The notes under the pieces were generated by a model. The model was given only the letters and a program-made list of their open reading frames with translations. It had not been told where the DNA came from and ran no database searches. A stretch of 64,000 bases of DNA from positions 1 to 64,000 of the forward strand of contig NZ_JANUGV010000011.1 of NCBI RefSeq assembly GCF_024753215.1, read 5' to 3'. The position numbers and the translations under genes are program-made. The stretch's first letter is position 1, and each line of letters begins with the position of its first letter. Origin of the DNA: Massilia solisilvae (GTDB lineage Bacteria; Pseudomonadota; Gammaproteobacteria; Burkholderiales; Burkholderiaceae_D). Shown one piece after another: positions 45,235-54,268 of the stretch.

Positions 45235-45935
45235 TTCGACATTCCCGCTGGTTTTGCTCCCGGGTTTCATGCTGGATCAGTCCTTGTGGGACGATGTCCT
45301 CAGCCGGCTCCGGCACGACGCCCCCATTTGTTGCCTTCCGCTTGCGCCCGGCGCCACCACCGAGGAGATCGCGGCCGGGGTGGCGAAGGCGGCGCCCCGA
45401 GCGCTTCATCCTCATCGGCTTTTCCCTTGGCGGCTACATTGCCCGGAAAGTGGCGGAATTGTTCCCGGAGCGCGTGGTCGCGCTGGTCTTGATTGCCACC
45501 TCCTTGCGGGTGGACAGCGAGGAGCGCGCCAAGGCCAGGCAGGACGTCATCGCCGCCCTCAACCCGACCACTTTCCGCGGGTTGAGCAGGCAGTCGATTG
45601 CCCATTCGCTTCACCCGGACCGCCGGGGCGACAAGGAACTGGTTGGCCGGATCAGGGAAATGGGCAATCGCCTTGGTTACCAGGCGATGGTCGTGCAGTC
45701 GAATCTTGACCGAGGCGGGATTGCGGCAGCCACATTGACCTGCCCTACCCTGGTCATTGCCGCTGCCAACGACCCGCTGCGAAGCGCCGACGAAGCGCAA
45801 GAGCTTGCCGCAGCGATCCCCCATTCGACCCTGAAAACGATTGCGCATTCCGGCCACATGCTCCCGCTCGAGCAGCCGGAAATGCTGGCCGAGACCATCA
45901 GCCAGTGGCTGGACGCCGTCGGACTGGGGCGCTGA
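45227..45935 (+). pseudogene. Alpha/beta hydrolase interrupted by a single-base insertion
   Basis: From the GTG at 45227 the frame reads FPLVLLPGFMLDQSLWDDVL (oxyanion region) up to VAKAAP near 45394; the +1-shifted frame then reads ERFILIGFSLGGYIARKVAE with the nucleophile Ser in GFSLGG, and continues to Asp (AANDPL) and His (AHSGHML) and stops at 45935. Removing one C from the CCCC run at 45395-45398 restores a normal hydrolase of about 235 residues. Either a recent frameshift mutation or a sequencing error. It overlaps the end of the reductase gene. Confidence 0.82.
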
Positions 45936-46071
45936 CGCTTGAGCGTCGCAGGGCGGCCTCGAAAGTTCACCCCACTCTTCGATGTATTGACATAAATCAA
46001 ACACCGGAGAGTCCCCGCGCTTATCGTGAGCAATGGAGCGAGCACAACTGCTCGCCATTGTCGGAGGCGCC

Positions 46072-48294
46072 ATGCCGGGACCCTACATACACCTGAACGC
46101 CATGCGCGCCACCGCGCTGGCCCTTAGCCGTGGCAAGTTCACGCCGGTGCGCAGCGAGCGCATCGACCCGCAGTGGGTCGGCGCCAACACGGCCGAACTG
46201 GCGCAACTGATGCTGCGCCACCCCAATTTCGCCAGCCTTGGCGCCATCGGGCCGGACCTGTTCTTTTTCCTGCCCGACTTTCGTGACCAGGGGCCGCTGC
46301 CGCTGTCCAGCGTGCTGGTCAACGTGTCGCACTACCTGCAGAAGATCTACGACGCGATCGACCCCTACATCAGCAAATACGAGCGCTACCTGGGGCCGAT
46401 CTCGGAGGACACCGCCGAGGAGATGAGCCGCCTGACGGGGGGCCTGTCGGAGATCGTGGGCGACATCGCGGGCGAGCTGTCCGGCATCCTGATCACGGCG
46501 CTGGAAGACTTTGTGACCCAGCAGGGCGACATCTTCGAGTACTTTTCGCTGGGCCTGAACAAGGGCTTCGACGAACAGGCCTTCCTATGGTCGGACATGC
46601 TGCATTACCGCCAGACCGGCCAGTTTGGCCGCGAGCTGTGGAACCAGGCCGGCACCTTCGAAGACGCCGACCAGCGCGACCGTGCGCGCGCGTATGCGCT
46701 GGGCTACATGACCCACGTGGCCACCGACGTCACCGGCCACGCGCTGGTGAACGCGATCTCGGGCGGTCCCTTCCGGCTGCACTGGCAGCGCCACCACCTG
46801 GTGGAGAACCACATGGACGCGTTCCGCTACCTGCGCGACCAGACCGGCCCGCGCCACGGCGACCAGTACCCGCAACTGACCGAATCGGCGCTTTATTACG
46901 ACATTGCCTTCAACGAGGACGACCAGTCCGCCGTGCCGCGCCCGGCCTACCCCATTGGCGGCACGCTGCGCGAGAACTGGACCCGGCGCCGCCTGCTCGA
47001 CCTCGATTCCGAGCTGGCCGACCCGATCGGCGACTTGCTGTACAACACCATCACGGCGGTGTACTACAAGGAAGGCAAGCACCCGCGCATCCTGCGCGAC
47101 GACGACGGCAAGCCCAACGCGCAGCTGATCGCCGAAACCTACCGGTTGCTGTATCAGTTCCTCAAGCTGACCACGGTGGACGGCTTTGCGCACGAGCCGC
47201 CCGAGCCGCCCGAGGTGTTCCCCAACCTGCAGTTCCCGACCATGAGCGACCCGCAGGAGGGTGCGCCAGGCAGCGGCAGCGACGACGGCAGCTGGTGGGA
47301 CGACGTGCTGGACTTCATCCTGTCGGTCATCAAGGTGCTGGCCTACATTGTCGAGGTGGCGATCTATCTGGCCACGCTGCCGTGGGCGATCCTGGCCGAC
47401 CTCGTCACCTACCCGCTGCGCCTGGGCCTGTATTACGCGCTGGAGCTGCCGCTGTTCCACCTGCTGAAGAACTTCCGCGCCGTGCTGGTCATGTCCGGCT
47501 ACCTGGTGCCGATGAAGGATGAGATCGCGATCGGGCTGGTGACTGTCGGCATTCCCGACGCGCAGGCCTTCCGCAGCGCGCTCGACGACGTGGGCAACAT
47601 CTTCCCGGGCTTCGAGCCGATTGCGCTCGACCAGCGGCCGTTTCGCGACCCCAGCTTCCCGCGCCTGCATCCGAAGGACGAATACAAGCATCCGTGGAAG
47701 TACCCGTTCGACCAGAAAGGCGAGCTGCCGGCCAGCTGGTCCGGCCCCTACCCGCGGCGCGCCAGCCCCGACGTGCTGTTCCAGAACACGCCGACCGATG
47801 CCGACATCCGCGACCGGCTCGAGACCGCGCCCGACCAGGACGCCGTCAACGCGGTCGGGCCGCTGCTGCGCGCCAACCGCCACCTCGGCGATGCGGTCGG
47901 CTTTTCCAGCTACCTGATCTGGCTGGAATCGCGCACCAACCCGCAGCCGCAGGGCACGCCGGTGCCGCTGGTGGACTGGAACCTGGACGCCGACCGTGGC
48001 TACGGATACCACTGCTGGGACTGGAACCGCAACGCGAACGCGGAAGGGGTGGAAGACCCCGAAGGCTACAAGTTCCAGCCGCCGTGCACCTGGCCGTCGC
48101 AGGCCGACCCGCCGTATGACGCGCTGTACAACCCGAACCTGCCCTTGCAGCTGCACTGGACCGGGCTGGGCCTGCCCGACCCCGGCTGCGGCGGTGTGAT
48201 CGGACTGGCGGGGATCCAGGCGTCCCTTGCGCGCGCCAAACGCAAACCGGCGCAGCCTGTGGTTCAACCCGATACCGACAAGGGGGCAGCATGA
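46072..48294 (+). CDS. Zinc-dependent phospholipase C-like protein
   Basis: 740 residues from the ATG at 46072, which has GGAGG 4 bp upstream. The N-terminal about 330 residues show the zinc-dependent PLC pattern with clustered His and Asp: GAIGPDLFFFLPD, YMTHVATDVTGHALVN and HWQRHHLVENHMD. A Gly/Ser linker at about 405-415 is followed by an amphipathic/hydrophobic region (about 420-485) that could insert in a membrane, then a Pro-rich C-terminal part ending in an Ala/Lys tail. There is no signal peptide. The catalytic substrate is unproven. The stop overlaps the next gene (ATGA), so both are made together. Confidence 0.8.
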   Translation: MPGPYIHLNAMRATALALSRGKFTPVRSERIDPQWVGANTAELAQLMLRHPNFASLGAIGPDLFFFLPDFRDQGPLPLSSVLVNVSHYLQKIYDAIDPYISKYERYLGPISEDTAEEMSRLTGGLSEIVGDIAGELSGILITALEDFVTQQGDIFEYFSLGLNKGFDEQAFLWSDMLHYRQTGQFGRELWNQAGTFEDADQRDRARAYALGYMTHVATDVTGHALVNAISGGPFRLHWQRHHLVENHMDAFRYLRDQTGPRHGDQYPQLTESALYYDIAFNEDDQSAVPRPAYPIGGTLRENWTRRRLLDLDSELADPIGDLLYNTITAVYYKEGKHPRILRDDDGKPNAQLIAETYRLLYQFLKLTTVDGFAHEPPEPPEVFPNLQFPTMSDPQEGAPGSGSDDGSWWDDVLDFILSVIKVLAYIVEVAIYLATLPWAILADLVTYPLRLGLYYALELPLFHLLKNFRAVLVMSGYLVPMKDEIAIGLVTVGIPDAQAFRSALDDVGNIFPGFEPIALDQRPFRDPSFPRLHPKDEYKHPWKYPFDQKGELPASWSGPYPRRASPDVLFQNTPTDADIRDRLETAPDQDAVNAVGPLLRANRHLGDAVGFSSYLIWLESRTNPQPQGTPVPLVDWNLDADRGYGYHCWDWNRNANAEGVEDPEGYKFQPPCTWPSQADPPYDALYNPNLPLQLHWTGLGLPDPGCGGVIGLAGIQASLARAKRKPAQPVVQPDTDKGAA

Positions 48295-49580
48295 CAACGC
48301 CAGGCAAAGCCCACCCCTGCCGCTGCAGCTGCCACGACCAGGGCGGCCACGCGCACCAGCCATGCGACCGTTGCTGCGACGCCCATGGCTGCGGTCCATC
48401 GCGGCAGCCTACCTGCCCGCCGCCCGAGCACTGCCCGTTCCCGGGAACCGTGGAGTTGCCGCAACAGGACCCGCCGCCGAAGGTGAAGACGGCGCCCCAG
48501 CGGCCCGAAACGGTAGGCCGGCCGCCACTGGGCAGCGCCGGCGAGATACCGTGGTTCCGCGGCCAGCTGGGCGGCATCCTGCGCGACGGGCCGACCTTCG
48601 GGCCGCGCAAGGACGAGTTCCTGCCCTTCCTGTTCGTGCGCGCCAACGCCGGCGACAGCGGCGCCCGTCCGCTCAACGACGTGTTCTGGGAGTCGCCCGA
48701 TATCTACGTGGTGCCCGGCCAGGAAGCCTCGACCGCGCCGCTGCAGCCAGCCAGCACCGGCGGCGTCGCGCGCGCCAACGGGCCCAACACCTTGTATGCG
48801 CACGTCTGGAACCTCGGCAAGGCGCCGGCCTACCGCGTGCGGGTCGAGTTCTACTGGTTCAATCCCTCGCTCGGGATCTCGCGCGCGGACGCCAACTTCA
48901 TCGGCGCGACCTGGGTCGATCTGGGCAACCGCTTCAACAACGCCACCGAATGGCGCGAAGTGGATGGCCCGAGCGGCCGCTACCTGAGCCACGGCTGCCA
49001 CGCCATCGTCAAGTGCCCGGAAACCTGGGTGCCAAGCGTCGTCAACGGCGGCCACGAGTGCCTGGTGGTGCGCGTGCACGAACCGATGCTCGACGCGGTT
49101 CCGCCGGACCAGTTTTCGGCCGCGGCCGACCGCCACGTGGCCCAGCGCAACATTGCGGTGGTGCCTTCGGCGTCCCCGGCGGCGATCGACCTGGCCCTGC
49201 TGCTGGGCTATGTTGGCCAGCCCGGCAATGCGGAGGTGGAGGCGGTGCTCGATGCGCCAGACGCGATGCAGTGGCTCAAGCTGTACACCGGCCGCACCGA
49301 TCCCGGACTGCAACTGCCAGCCAATCCGGTCAGCTACGGACTGTCCCCGGCGGTGGTGGCGGAAAGCCGCCTGCAGCGGCTGGAGGTACTGCCGTTCGAG
49401 CTGCGCCAGGGCTTGCTGCAGCGGGTGGAAAAGGTGCGCCGTGGCTGCGATCCGCAAGCGATCCCGTTCCATGCCAGCATTGCCGACATCAAGCGTGGCG
49501 AGGCCGCCGTGCTGCGTGTGCGGCAGCGCATGAACGGCACGGTGATCGGCGGCTACACGGTGGTGCTGATTGGCAGCTGA
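48291..49580 (+). CDS. Hypothetical protein with Cys/His-rich N-terminus and CARDB-like middle
   Basis: 429 residues. The first 50 contain ten Cys and several His (for example HPCRCSCHD and CDRCCDAHGC), a probable metal-binding module or disulfide cluster, followed by a Pro-rich linker. Residues about 140-260 look like an immunoglobulin-fold/CARDB-like domain (LYAHVWNLGKAPAYRVRVEFYW). The C-terminal part ends in another strand-rich stretch (GTVIGGYTVVLIG). It is translationally coupled to the phospholipase C-like gene and may bind or deliver it (inference). No signal peptide. Confidence 0.65.
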   Translation: MTTPGKAHPCRCSCHDQGGHAHQPCDRCCDAHGCGPSRQPTCPPPEHCPFPGTVELPQQDPPPKVKTAPQRPETVGRPPLGSAGEIPWFRGQLGGILRDGPTFGPRKDEFLPFLFVRANAGDSGARPLNDVFWESPDIYVVPGQEASTAPLQPASTGGVARANGPNTLYAHVWNLGKAPAYRVRVEFYWFNPSLGISRADANFIGATWVDLGNRFNNATEWREVDGPSGRYLSHGCHAIVKCPETWVPSVVNGGHECLVVRVHEPMLDAVPPDQFSAAADRHVAQRNIAVVPSASPAAIDLALLLGYVGQPGNAEVEAVLDAPDAMQWLKLYTGRTDPGLQLPANPVSYGLSPAVVAESRLQRLEVLPFELRQGLLQRVEKVRRGCDPQAIPFHASIADIKRGEAAVLRVRQRMNGTVIGGYTVVLIGS

Positions 49581-49624
49581 TCGCGGCTGCCTGCACCATG
49601 CGCTGTACTGCTGGCTCAGCATGG

Positions 49625-49644
49625 GTCCCGGCGTCCGCCGGGAC
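49625..49644. repeat. Short dispersed palindrome
   Basis: GTCCCGGC-GTCC-GCCGGGAC hairpin followed by GACGG, between convergent genes. The window's first bases (CGCCGGGACGAC at 5-16) look like the right half of another copy, so it is probably a REP-like dispersed element. It may also act as a weak terminator. Confidence 0.5.
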
Positions 49645-49656
49645 GACGGGATGCAT

Positions 49657-50733
49657 TTACTCGACTGAATTGAGCCAGTCGAAAATCGCCGGCCACAGCC
49701 GCTGGTGCGCGCTCTTGCCCACCAGCACGCCAACGTGCTGCAGGTTGACGCCGATGTCGCCCTCGTAGTGCAGCATCTGCTTGTGCTCGCTGGCAGCCGC
49801 ATCGTAAAACGCCTGCATCGAATGCAGCGGGATCACGGCGCTGCGCGGGTCGGCCACGGTCAGCAGCGGCGCCTTCAGGTCCTGCGGCCCGATCTCGCGC
49901 TCGCCCACCCTGAGCTTTCCGCGCATGAGTTCGTCATGCCGGTACAGCGACTCCACCACGTCCGTGAACAGCTTGCCCGGGAGCGGGAATTCGTCGTGGG
50001 TCCAGCGCTCGACGCGCATATGGGTGCCCAGGGCTTCCGGGTTGCCCATGCACATGGCGCGGTCGATCAGCCGTTCCATCTGGAAGGCGTGCGGCGCGGC
50101 CATGGCGCTGACGATGTTGAGGAACACGCCCGGCACTTCGCTGAACGCCTGCGCGATCGGGCGCGCGTCCGGCGTGGTGTGGACCAGGTTGGCGAAGCAG
50201 CCCAGGTCGTGCCGGAAGTGCAGCGGCGACTCCAGCAGCACCACGGCGCGCACCGCGTCGGCGTTGGTGCAGCCGAAAATCGCCGCCAGGATGCCGCCCA
50301 GCGAGTGGCCAGCCACCGTGACCTGCTCCTCCCCGCAGTCCTCCTCGATGGCTTGCCTGCAGGCCGACAGCAGGCGGTCGCCGTAATCCTCGAGCCCATA
50401 GTTGGGGCCGGTGTCGGGCGTCCATTCGGCCATGTACACCTGGTAGCCATGCTCGATCCAGCGGCGCACCACGCTCACCTGCGGCAGCAGGTCCCAGATG
50501 TAGGCCTTTTTGATCGGCGCCGGCACCAGCAGCACGGCGGGTGCGTCGCCAGCGGCCTGGTCGTACTTGCGCAGGATGAGGCCGGGCTCGGTGTGCAGCA
50601 CCGTGTAGGGCGTTTCCTGCGGGCCGTAGCCGAGGCGGTCAAGCATTTTGCCGCGCGCCTGGCGCATGCGGTCCATTTGCTTGAGCGCGTACACATTGAA
50701 CGGATTGGTAGCGTGGAAGGTGTGGGCGTTCAT
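49657..50733 (-). CDS. PHA synthase-like alpha/beta hydrolase
   Basis: 358 residues of the poly(3-hydroxyalkanoate) synthase/depolymerase-like branch of alpha/beta hydrolases: YTVLHTEPGLILRKY, LLVPAPIKKAYIWDLLP, then the nucleophile elbow VAGHSLGGILA (about 144-154), the acid in TVADPRSAVIP and the His in LQHVGVLVG. PhaC synthases use Cys at the elbow (GxCxG); this protein has Ser, so it should hydrolyse rather than polymerise. PHA metabolism is common in Oxalobacteraceae. ATG 50733 is the clear start; the gene is monocistronic. Confidence 0.8.
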   Translation of the reverse strand: MNAHTFHATNPFNVYALKQMDRMRQARGKMLDRLGYGPQETPYTVLHTEPGLILRKYDQAAGDAPAVLLVPAPIKKAYIWDLLPQVSVVRRWIEHGYQVYMAEWTPDTGPNYGLEDYGDRLLSACRQAIEEDCGEEQVTVAGHSLGGILAAIFGCTNADAVRAVVLLESPLHFRHDLGCFANLVHTTPDARPIAQAFSEVPGVFLNIVSAMAAPHAFQMERLIDRAMCMGNPEALGTHMRVERWTHDEFPLPGKLFTDVVESLYRHDELMRGKLRVGEREIGPQDLKAPLLTVADPRSAVIPLHSMQAFYDAAASEHKQMLHYEGDIGVNLQHVGVLVGKSAHQRLWPAIFDWLNSVE

Positions 50734-50975
50734 GGCGAGCGGTGGTTGGTCGAATGCGAATGACGAGCCACTGTACGCCGATCAACCAGCGATTCCAATC
50801 GTGCATTGGCAGCCTATTGGCCGGGATCAATGTTAGGCGGGTGTTTTCCGAGGGCTAATGGCGCAAGGGAAAAACGAGCATGCAGATAGGGTGGAAAACC
50901 GCAAAAAACGGTTGTCTGGCCGGGAAAAATGCGTGAACTTTCCGCGCCTAAAAATCGAGCATCAGTACGGAGGTT

Positions 50976-51022
50976 TATACGGTTTATTCAGTATAAATAT
51001 TTTATACCTTATAAACCGTATA
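50976..51022. promoter_or_regulatory. Nested AT-rich inverted repeat
   Basis: TATACGGTTTAT (50976-50987) is perfectly complemented by ATAAACCGTATA (51011-51022), and within the 23-bp loop GTATAA (50991-50996) pairs with TTATAC (51002-51007). It lies 35 bp after the stop of the leftward 51057-52082 gene and about 240 bp upstream of the PhaC-like gene. No T-run follows the outer stem, so an operator or mRNA-stabilising hairpin is as plausible as a terminator. The rest of 50734-51056 is non-coding. Confidence 0.5.
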
Positions 51023-51056
51023 TCCTGTTTTCATCCAGTATCTACGGGGCTTCCTG

Positions 51057-52082
51057 CTATTTGTTGATTTCCTTCAAAACTGCGGGCCAGTCGGTGTCGA
51101 ACATGACCCCGAGCAGCCGCCCGATCGAACTGGTCGGCTTTTCCTTGCCGTGCGCGATCGCCGACCAGATATGCGAGGCGGTGCCTGCATAGACGGTCAT
51201 GAACTGGATGTCCGATTTCGGCCGGGTCGGGTCGATCAGGTTCGGGTTGACGGAGTAGGTAGTGCTCCTGCCGCTGCCTTGGGATAAGTAGATCGGCCGG
51301 TCCGTGTTGGGTACAATCAGCATGTAGCCGCTGCTGCGTTGGACCACGGTCATGCCGTTCCAGGTACCGATCGGGCTGCGTCCGTTCAGCACATTGGTGT
51401 CGTTGACCGAGATTTCGAGCGGATGCTGGTCGTGCATGTAGGTGGCATACGTGCCATCCTTGAGCCGGATCGTCTTCGGGTTGTCCAGGTGGATGGCCTC
51501 AGCCCCGATCGTCATCCGTCCCACCACCACCGGCCCCGATTGCATGCCCAGGTCGTCGCCAAAGCTGCCGCCGGGCGACAGGCTGGAGCCGCGAATGTCC
51601 TTCAGGGCCGGATGCGCCAGCAGCATGGGGAACAGTGCTTCGAACTTGCGCCGCATCTCGGGCACGCCCGGCTCTTTCAGCTTGCCGCCGAATACCAGCT
51701 TGGTGACCACCACGCCCGGCGCGTCCTCGGACGGCGTGTCCCCGCGGTTGGAGGCATTGGGATCGCGCCAGTAATTGGCGATGTAGTCCGCATAGAACGG
51801 CAAGTCGTAATCGAACTTGTAGGTGCCCGCCTTGTAGGGCAGGCCGCCAGCGGCAGGCTGCGCCGCCGGCCGCGCCTCGGCGCCAGTCGATGCTTGCGGC
51901 TGGCTCTCGGTCCGCGCCGCGGGAGCCGGGGCGGCAGGCGTTGCGGACGGGGTGATGGCGCGGTTGGCCGCCTGCTGGAGCGCGGAGTTCGCCGTCTGCT
52001 TGAGCAGGTTGCCGAAGGGGTCAGCGGCCCAGGCCGGGGCGGCGGCGCACAGGCCAGCCAGCAGGAAAACGCGTGCTTTCAT
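51057..52082 (-). CDS. Hypothetical secreted protein
   Basis: 341 residues with a classic signal peptide: MKARVFLLAGLCAAAPAWA then AD, cleavage predicted after residue 19. A low-complexity Ala/Pro/Gln stretch (about 40-75) leads to a folded domain with no motif I recognise (includes YADYIANYWRDPN and MQSGPVVVGRMTIGAEA). Divergent from the Lrp regulator at 52186 (103 bp between starts), which may regulate it. Confidence 0.72.
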   Translation of the reverse strand: MKARVFLLAGLCAAAPAWAADPFGNLLKQTANSALQQAANRAITPSATPAAPAPAARTESQPQASTGAEARPAAQPAAGGLPYKAGTYKFDYDLPFYADYIANYWRDPNASNRGDTPSEDAPGVVVTKLVFGGKLKEPGVPEMRRKFEALFPMLLAHPALKDIRGSSLSPGGSFGDDLGMQSGPVVVGRMTIGAEAIHLDNPKTIRLKDGTYATYMHDQHPLEISVNDTNVLNGRSPIGTWNGMTVVQRSSGYMLIVPNTDRPIYLSQGSGRSTTYSVNPNLIDPTRPKSDIQFMTVYAGTASHIWSAIAHGKEKPTSSIGRLLGVMFDTDWPAVLKEINK

Positions 52083-52185
52083 AGTCGATGTAAAGAAAAT
52101 AACAATTCGATGCTATCAAAACGAGCACATCCGTTTTCCCTGATCTGCATGCTAACATCGGGTATTTACAGAGAAAAACGCAGCC

Positions 52186-52629
52186 ATGGACCGGATCGAC
52201 CGCGAAATCGTCGAGTTGCTTGCGAAGGATGCCCGCCTCAGCTACAAGGAGCTGGGCGAGCGCGTGTTTCTCAGCGCCAACGCCGTGGCCGAGCGCGTCA
52301 AGCGGTTGGTGGCCGAGGGCGTGCTGGTGGGCTTTCATGCCAGCGTCAACATGGCGGCCCTGGACCTGCGCTTCCAGGCGCTGGCCGACGTCAAGCTCAA
52401 GCCGGGCGTGAGCGCACTTGAATTCGAGGCGACGCTGCGCTCGATTCCCGGCATCGTCGCCGCCACCTTGCTCACCGGCAGCCACGATTACCTGCTGCGC
52501 GTGGCCTGCAGGGACCAGGAGCACTTCGTGCGCGTGATGGAATCGCTGCGCGCCAGCGGCCACGTGCAGGATACGCAGAGCCGGATGGTGCTCAAGGAGA
52601 TCGACCTGAGCAGCGGCGCGCTGCACTAG
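52186..52629 (+). CDS. Lrp/AsnC family transcriptional regulator
   Basis: 147 residues: helix-turn-helix MDRIDREIVELLAKDARLSY...SANAVAERVKRLV (1-45) and a RAM domain (about 60-140) with LEFEATLRSIPGIV and SHDYLLRVAC, typical of amino-acid-responsive AsnC proteins. The ATG at 52186 is right at the family's N-terminus. Divergent from a secreted-protein gene. A short spacer separates it from the FAD oxidoreductase on the same strand. Confidence 0.92.
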   Translation: MDRIDREIVELLAKDARLSYKELGERVFLSANAVAERVKRLVAEGVLVGFHASVNMAALDLRFQALADVKLKPGVSALEFEATLRSIPGIVAATLLTGSHDYLLRVACRDQEHFVRVMESLRASGHVQDTQSRMVLKEIDLSSGALH

Positions 52630-52733
52630 ACGCCACGGCTCTGCCGCTGCGTGCGCGGGCGCACCGATGCGCAAGCCGCCGTGAGCGAAGATTGCCTTGC
52701 GCGGGCCGCCAGCGCCCGGATCAAGGCGAAGAC

Positions 52734-54173
52734 GTGAGCGACATCGTGGTCATCGGAGCTGGCCTTGCCGGCCTTGCGTGCGCTGTGGCGCTGGCCGATC
52801 GCGGCCTGCGCGTCACCGTGGTCGAGGCCGGCGAGCGCCTGGGCGGGCGTGCCGCCAGCTGGACCGACGCCACCACCGGCGATATGGTGGACATCGGTCC
52901 GCACGTCCTGCATTCCGAATATCGCAACATGCTGGCCCTGCTGGAGCGCCTTGGCACCAGCCGCCTCGTGTGCTGGCAGCGCGATCCGCTGCTGACGATT
53001 GCCAGCAAGCCGGCGCCGGTGCACCTGCGCCACGGCCCCCTGCCGCCACCATTGAGCCTGATGCCGTCGATGGTCGGCGCGCCCGGGCTGTCCATGGCCG
53101 ACCTCATGTCGATGTCGCGCCTGTCGCTGCACGTGATGCGCTTTGGCGAGGAAGAGATCGATGCGCTCGACAGGATCACCGCTTTCGACTTCCTGCGCCG
53201 CGAGGGTGTCAGCGCACGCATGATCGACTGGTGGTGGCGCTTTGCCGCCATGGTCGTGACCAACGTGCCGCTCGACCGCTGCTCGGCCGCCTCGCTGATG
53301 CGCATCCACGCGCAGCTGAGCAGCTACCGCGGCCTGCACTTCGGCTTTGCCGGCGTTGGTCTGTCCGAGCTGTACGCGAGCCAGGCCGTGCGCGCGATCG
53401 AGGCGGTGGGCGGCCGCGTGCTGGTGGGCCGGCCCGCCGCGCGCCTGCTCGGCGACACCGACGTGCGGGGCGTGCGCCTTGACGATGGCGCCGAATTGCA
53501 TGCGGCCCGCGTGGTCAGCGCGGTGCCGCCACAGGCGCTCGGGCCGCTGCTGCCGGTCCGCTGGCGCGGCGACAGCGCGTTCGAGATCATTTCCACCATC
53601 GAGCCCAGCCCCTACGTATCGGTGTACCTCTGGTTCGACCGCCACATCGCCATGCCGCGCTTTGCATCGCACCAGTGCACGCCCGCGCGGCTCAACTACG
53701 ACTATTACGACCTCACGCACATCCGCCACGGCTGGCAGGCACGCCCGACCGTCACGGCCAGCAACATCATCTACAGCCACCGCGCCAAGGGCATGAGCGA
53801 CCGGCAGATCGTCCAGGCCACGGTGCGCGAACTGGCCGAGATCGCGCCGCAGGCCGCAGCCGCGCGCGTGGTCCATTCGGCCGTGCACCACATCCCGATG
53901 GCGATTCCCTGTCCGATCGTCGGCTTCGAGCGCCTGCGTCCGGCCGCGCGCACCCCGGTGCACGGGCTGTACCTGGCCGGCGACTGGACGCGTACCCACC
54001 TGCCCTGTTCCATGGAAGGCGCGGTCAAGTCCGGTTTCACCGCAGCGCAGGAAGTGCTGGCGGACCTCGGGCGTCCTGCCGCCATTGCGGTCTCTCCGCG
54101 CACTTGCGATGGCCTGGGCGCGATCGTGCGGCCGCTGGCCGTCGCCGGGCGCACCCTTCCGCGCGGGCCTTGA
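52734..54173 (+). CDS. FAD-dependent oxidoreductase, phytoene desaturase/HpnE-like
   Basis: About 479 residues. The N-terminal dinucleotide-binding fold VVIGAGLAGLACAVAL and VVEAGERLGGRAASW (residues 4-42) and the C-terminal FAD motif GLYLAGDWTRTHLPCSMEGAV (about 417-437) define the amine-oxidase/carotenoid-desaturase superfamily. Similar proteins include hydroxysqualene dehydroxylase HpnE; without a squalene or carotenoid cluster nearby the substrate is unassigned. The start is a GTG at 52734 (VSDIVVIGAG); an upstream TTG would add 14 unconserved residues. Confidence 0.85.
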   Translation: MSDIVVIGAGLAGLACAVALADRGLRVTVVEAGERLGGRAASWTDATTGDMVDIGPHVLHSEYRNMLALLERLGTSRLVCWQRDPLLTIASKPAPVHLRHGPLPPPLSLMPSMVGAPGLSMADLMSMSRLSLHVMRFGEEEIDALDRITAFDFLRREGVSARMIDWWWRFAAMVVTNVPLDRCSAASLMRIHAQLSSYRGLHFGFAGVGLSELYASQAVRAIEAVGGRVLVGRPAARLLGDTDVRGVRLDDGAELHAARVVSAVPPQALGPLLPVRWRGDSAFEIISTIEPSPYVSVYLWFDRHIAMPRFASHQCTPARLNYDYYDLTHIRHGWQARPTVTASNIIYSHRAKGMSDRQIVQATVRELAEIAPQAAAARVVHSAVHHIPMAIPCPIVGFERLRPAARTPVHGLYLAGDWTRTHLPCSMEGAVKSGFTAAQEVLADLGRPAAIAVSPRTCDGLGAIVRPLAVAGRTLPRGP

Positions 54174-54268
54174 CCGGTCTTTACACCGCGTACAGCGCCG
54201 ATGTGATAGCGTTTCGGCTGGCGTGCCGGGCTCCAGCCCACCGCGCCGCTTTCGAACAGGAGAATACG

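Noticed and set aside
49657-50733. Class I/III PHA synthase (PhaC)
   Set aside because: The nucleophile elbow is GHSLGG with Ser instead of the Cys required in synthases, and the protein is too short for class I PhaC.
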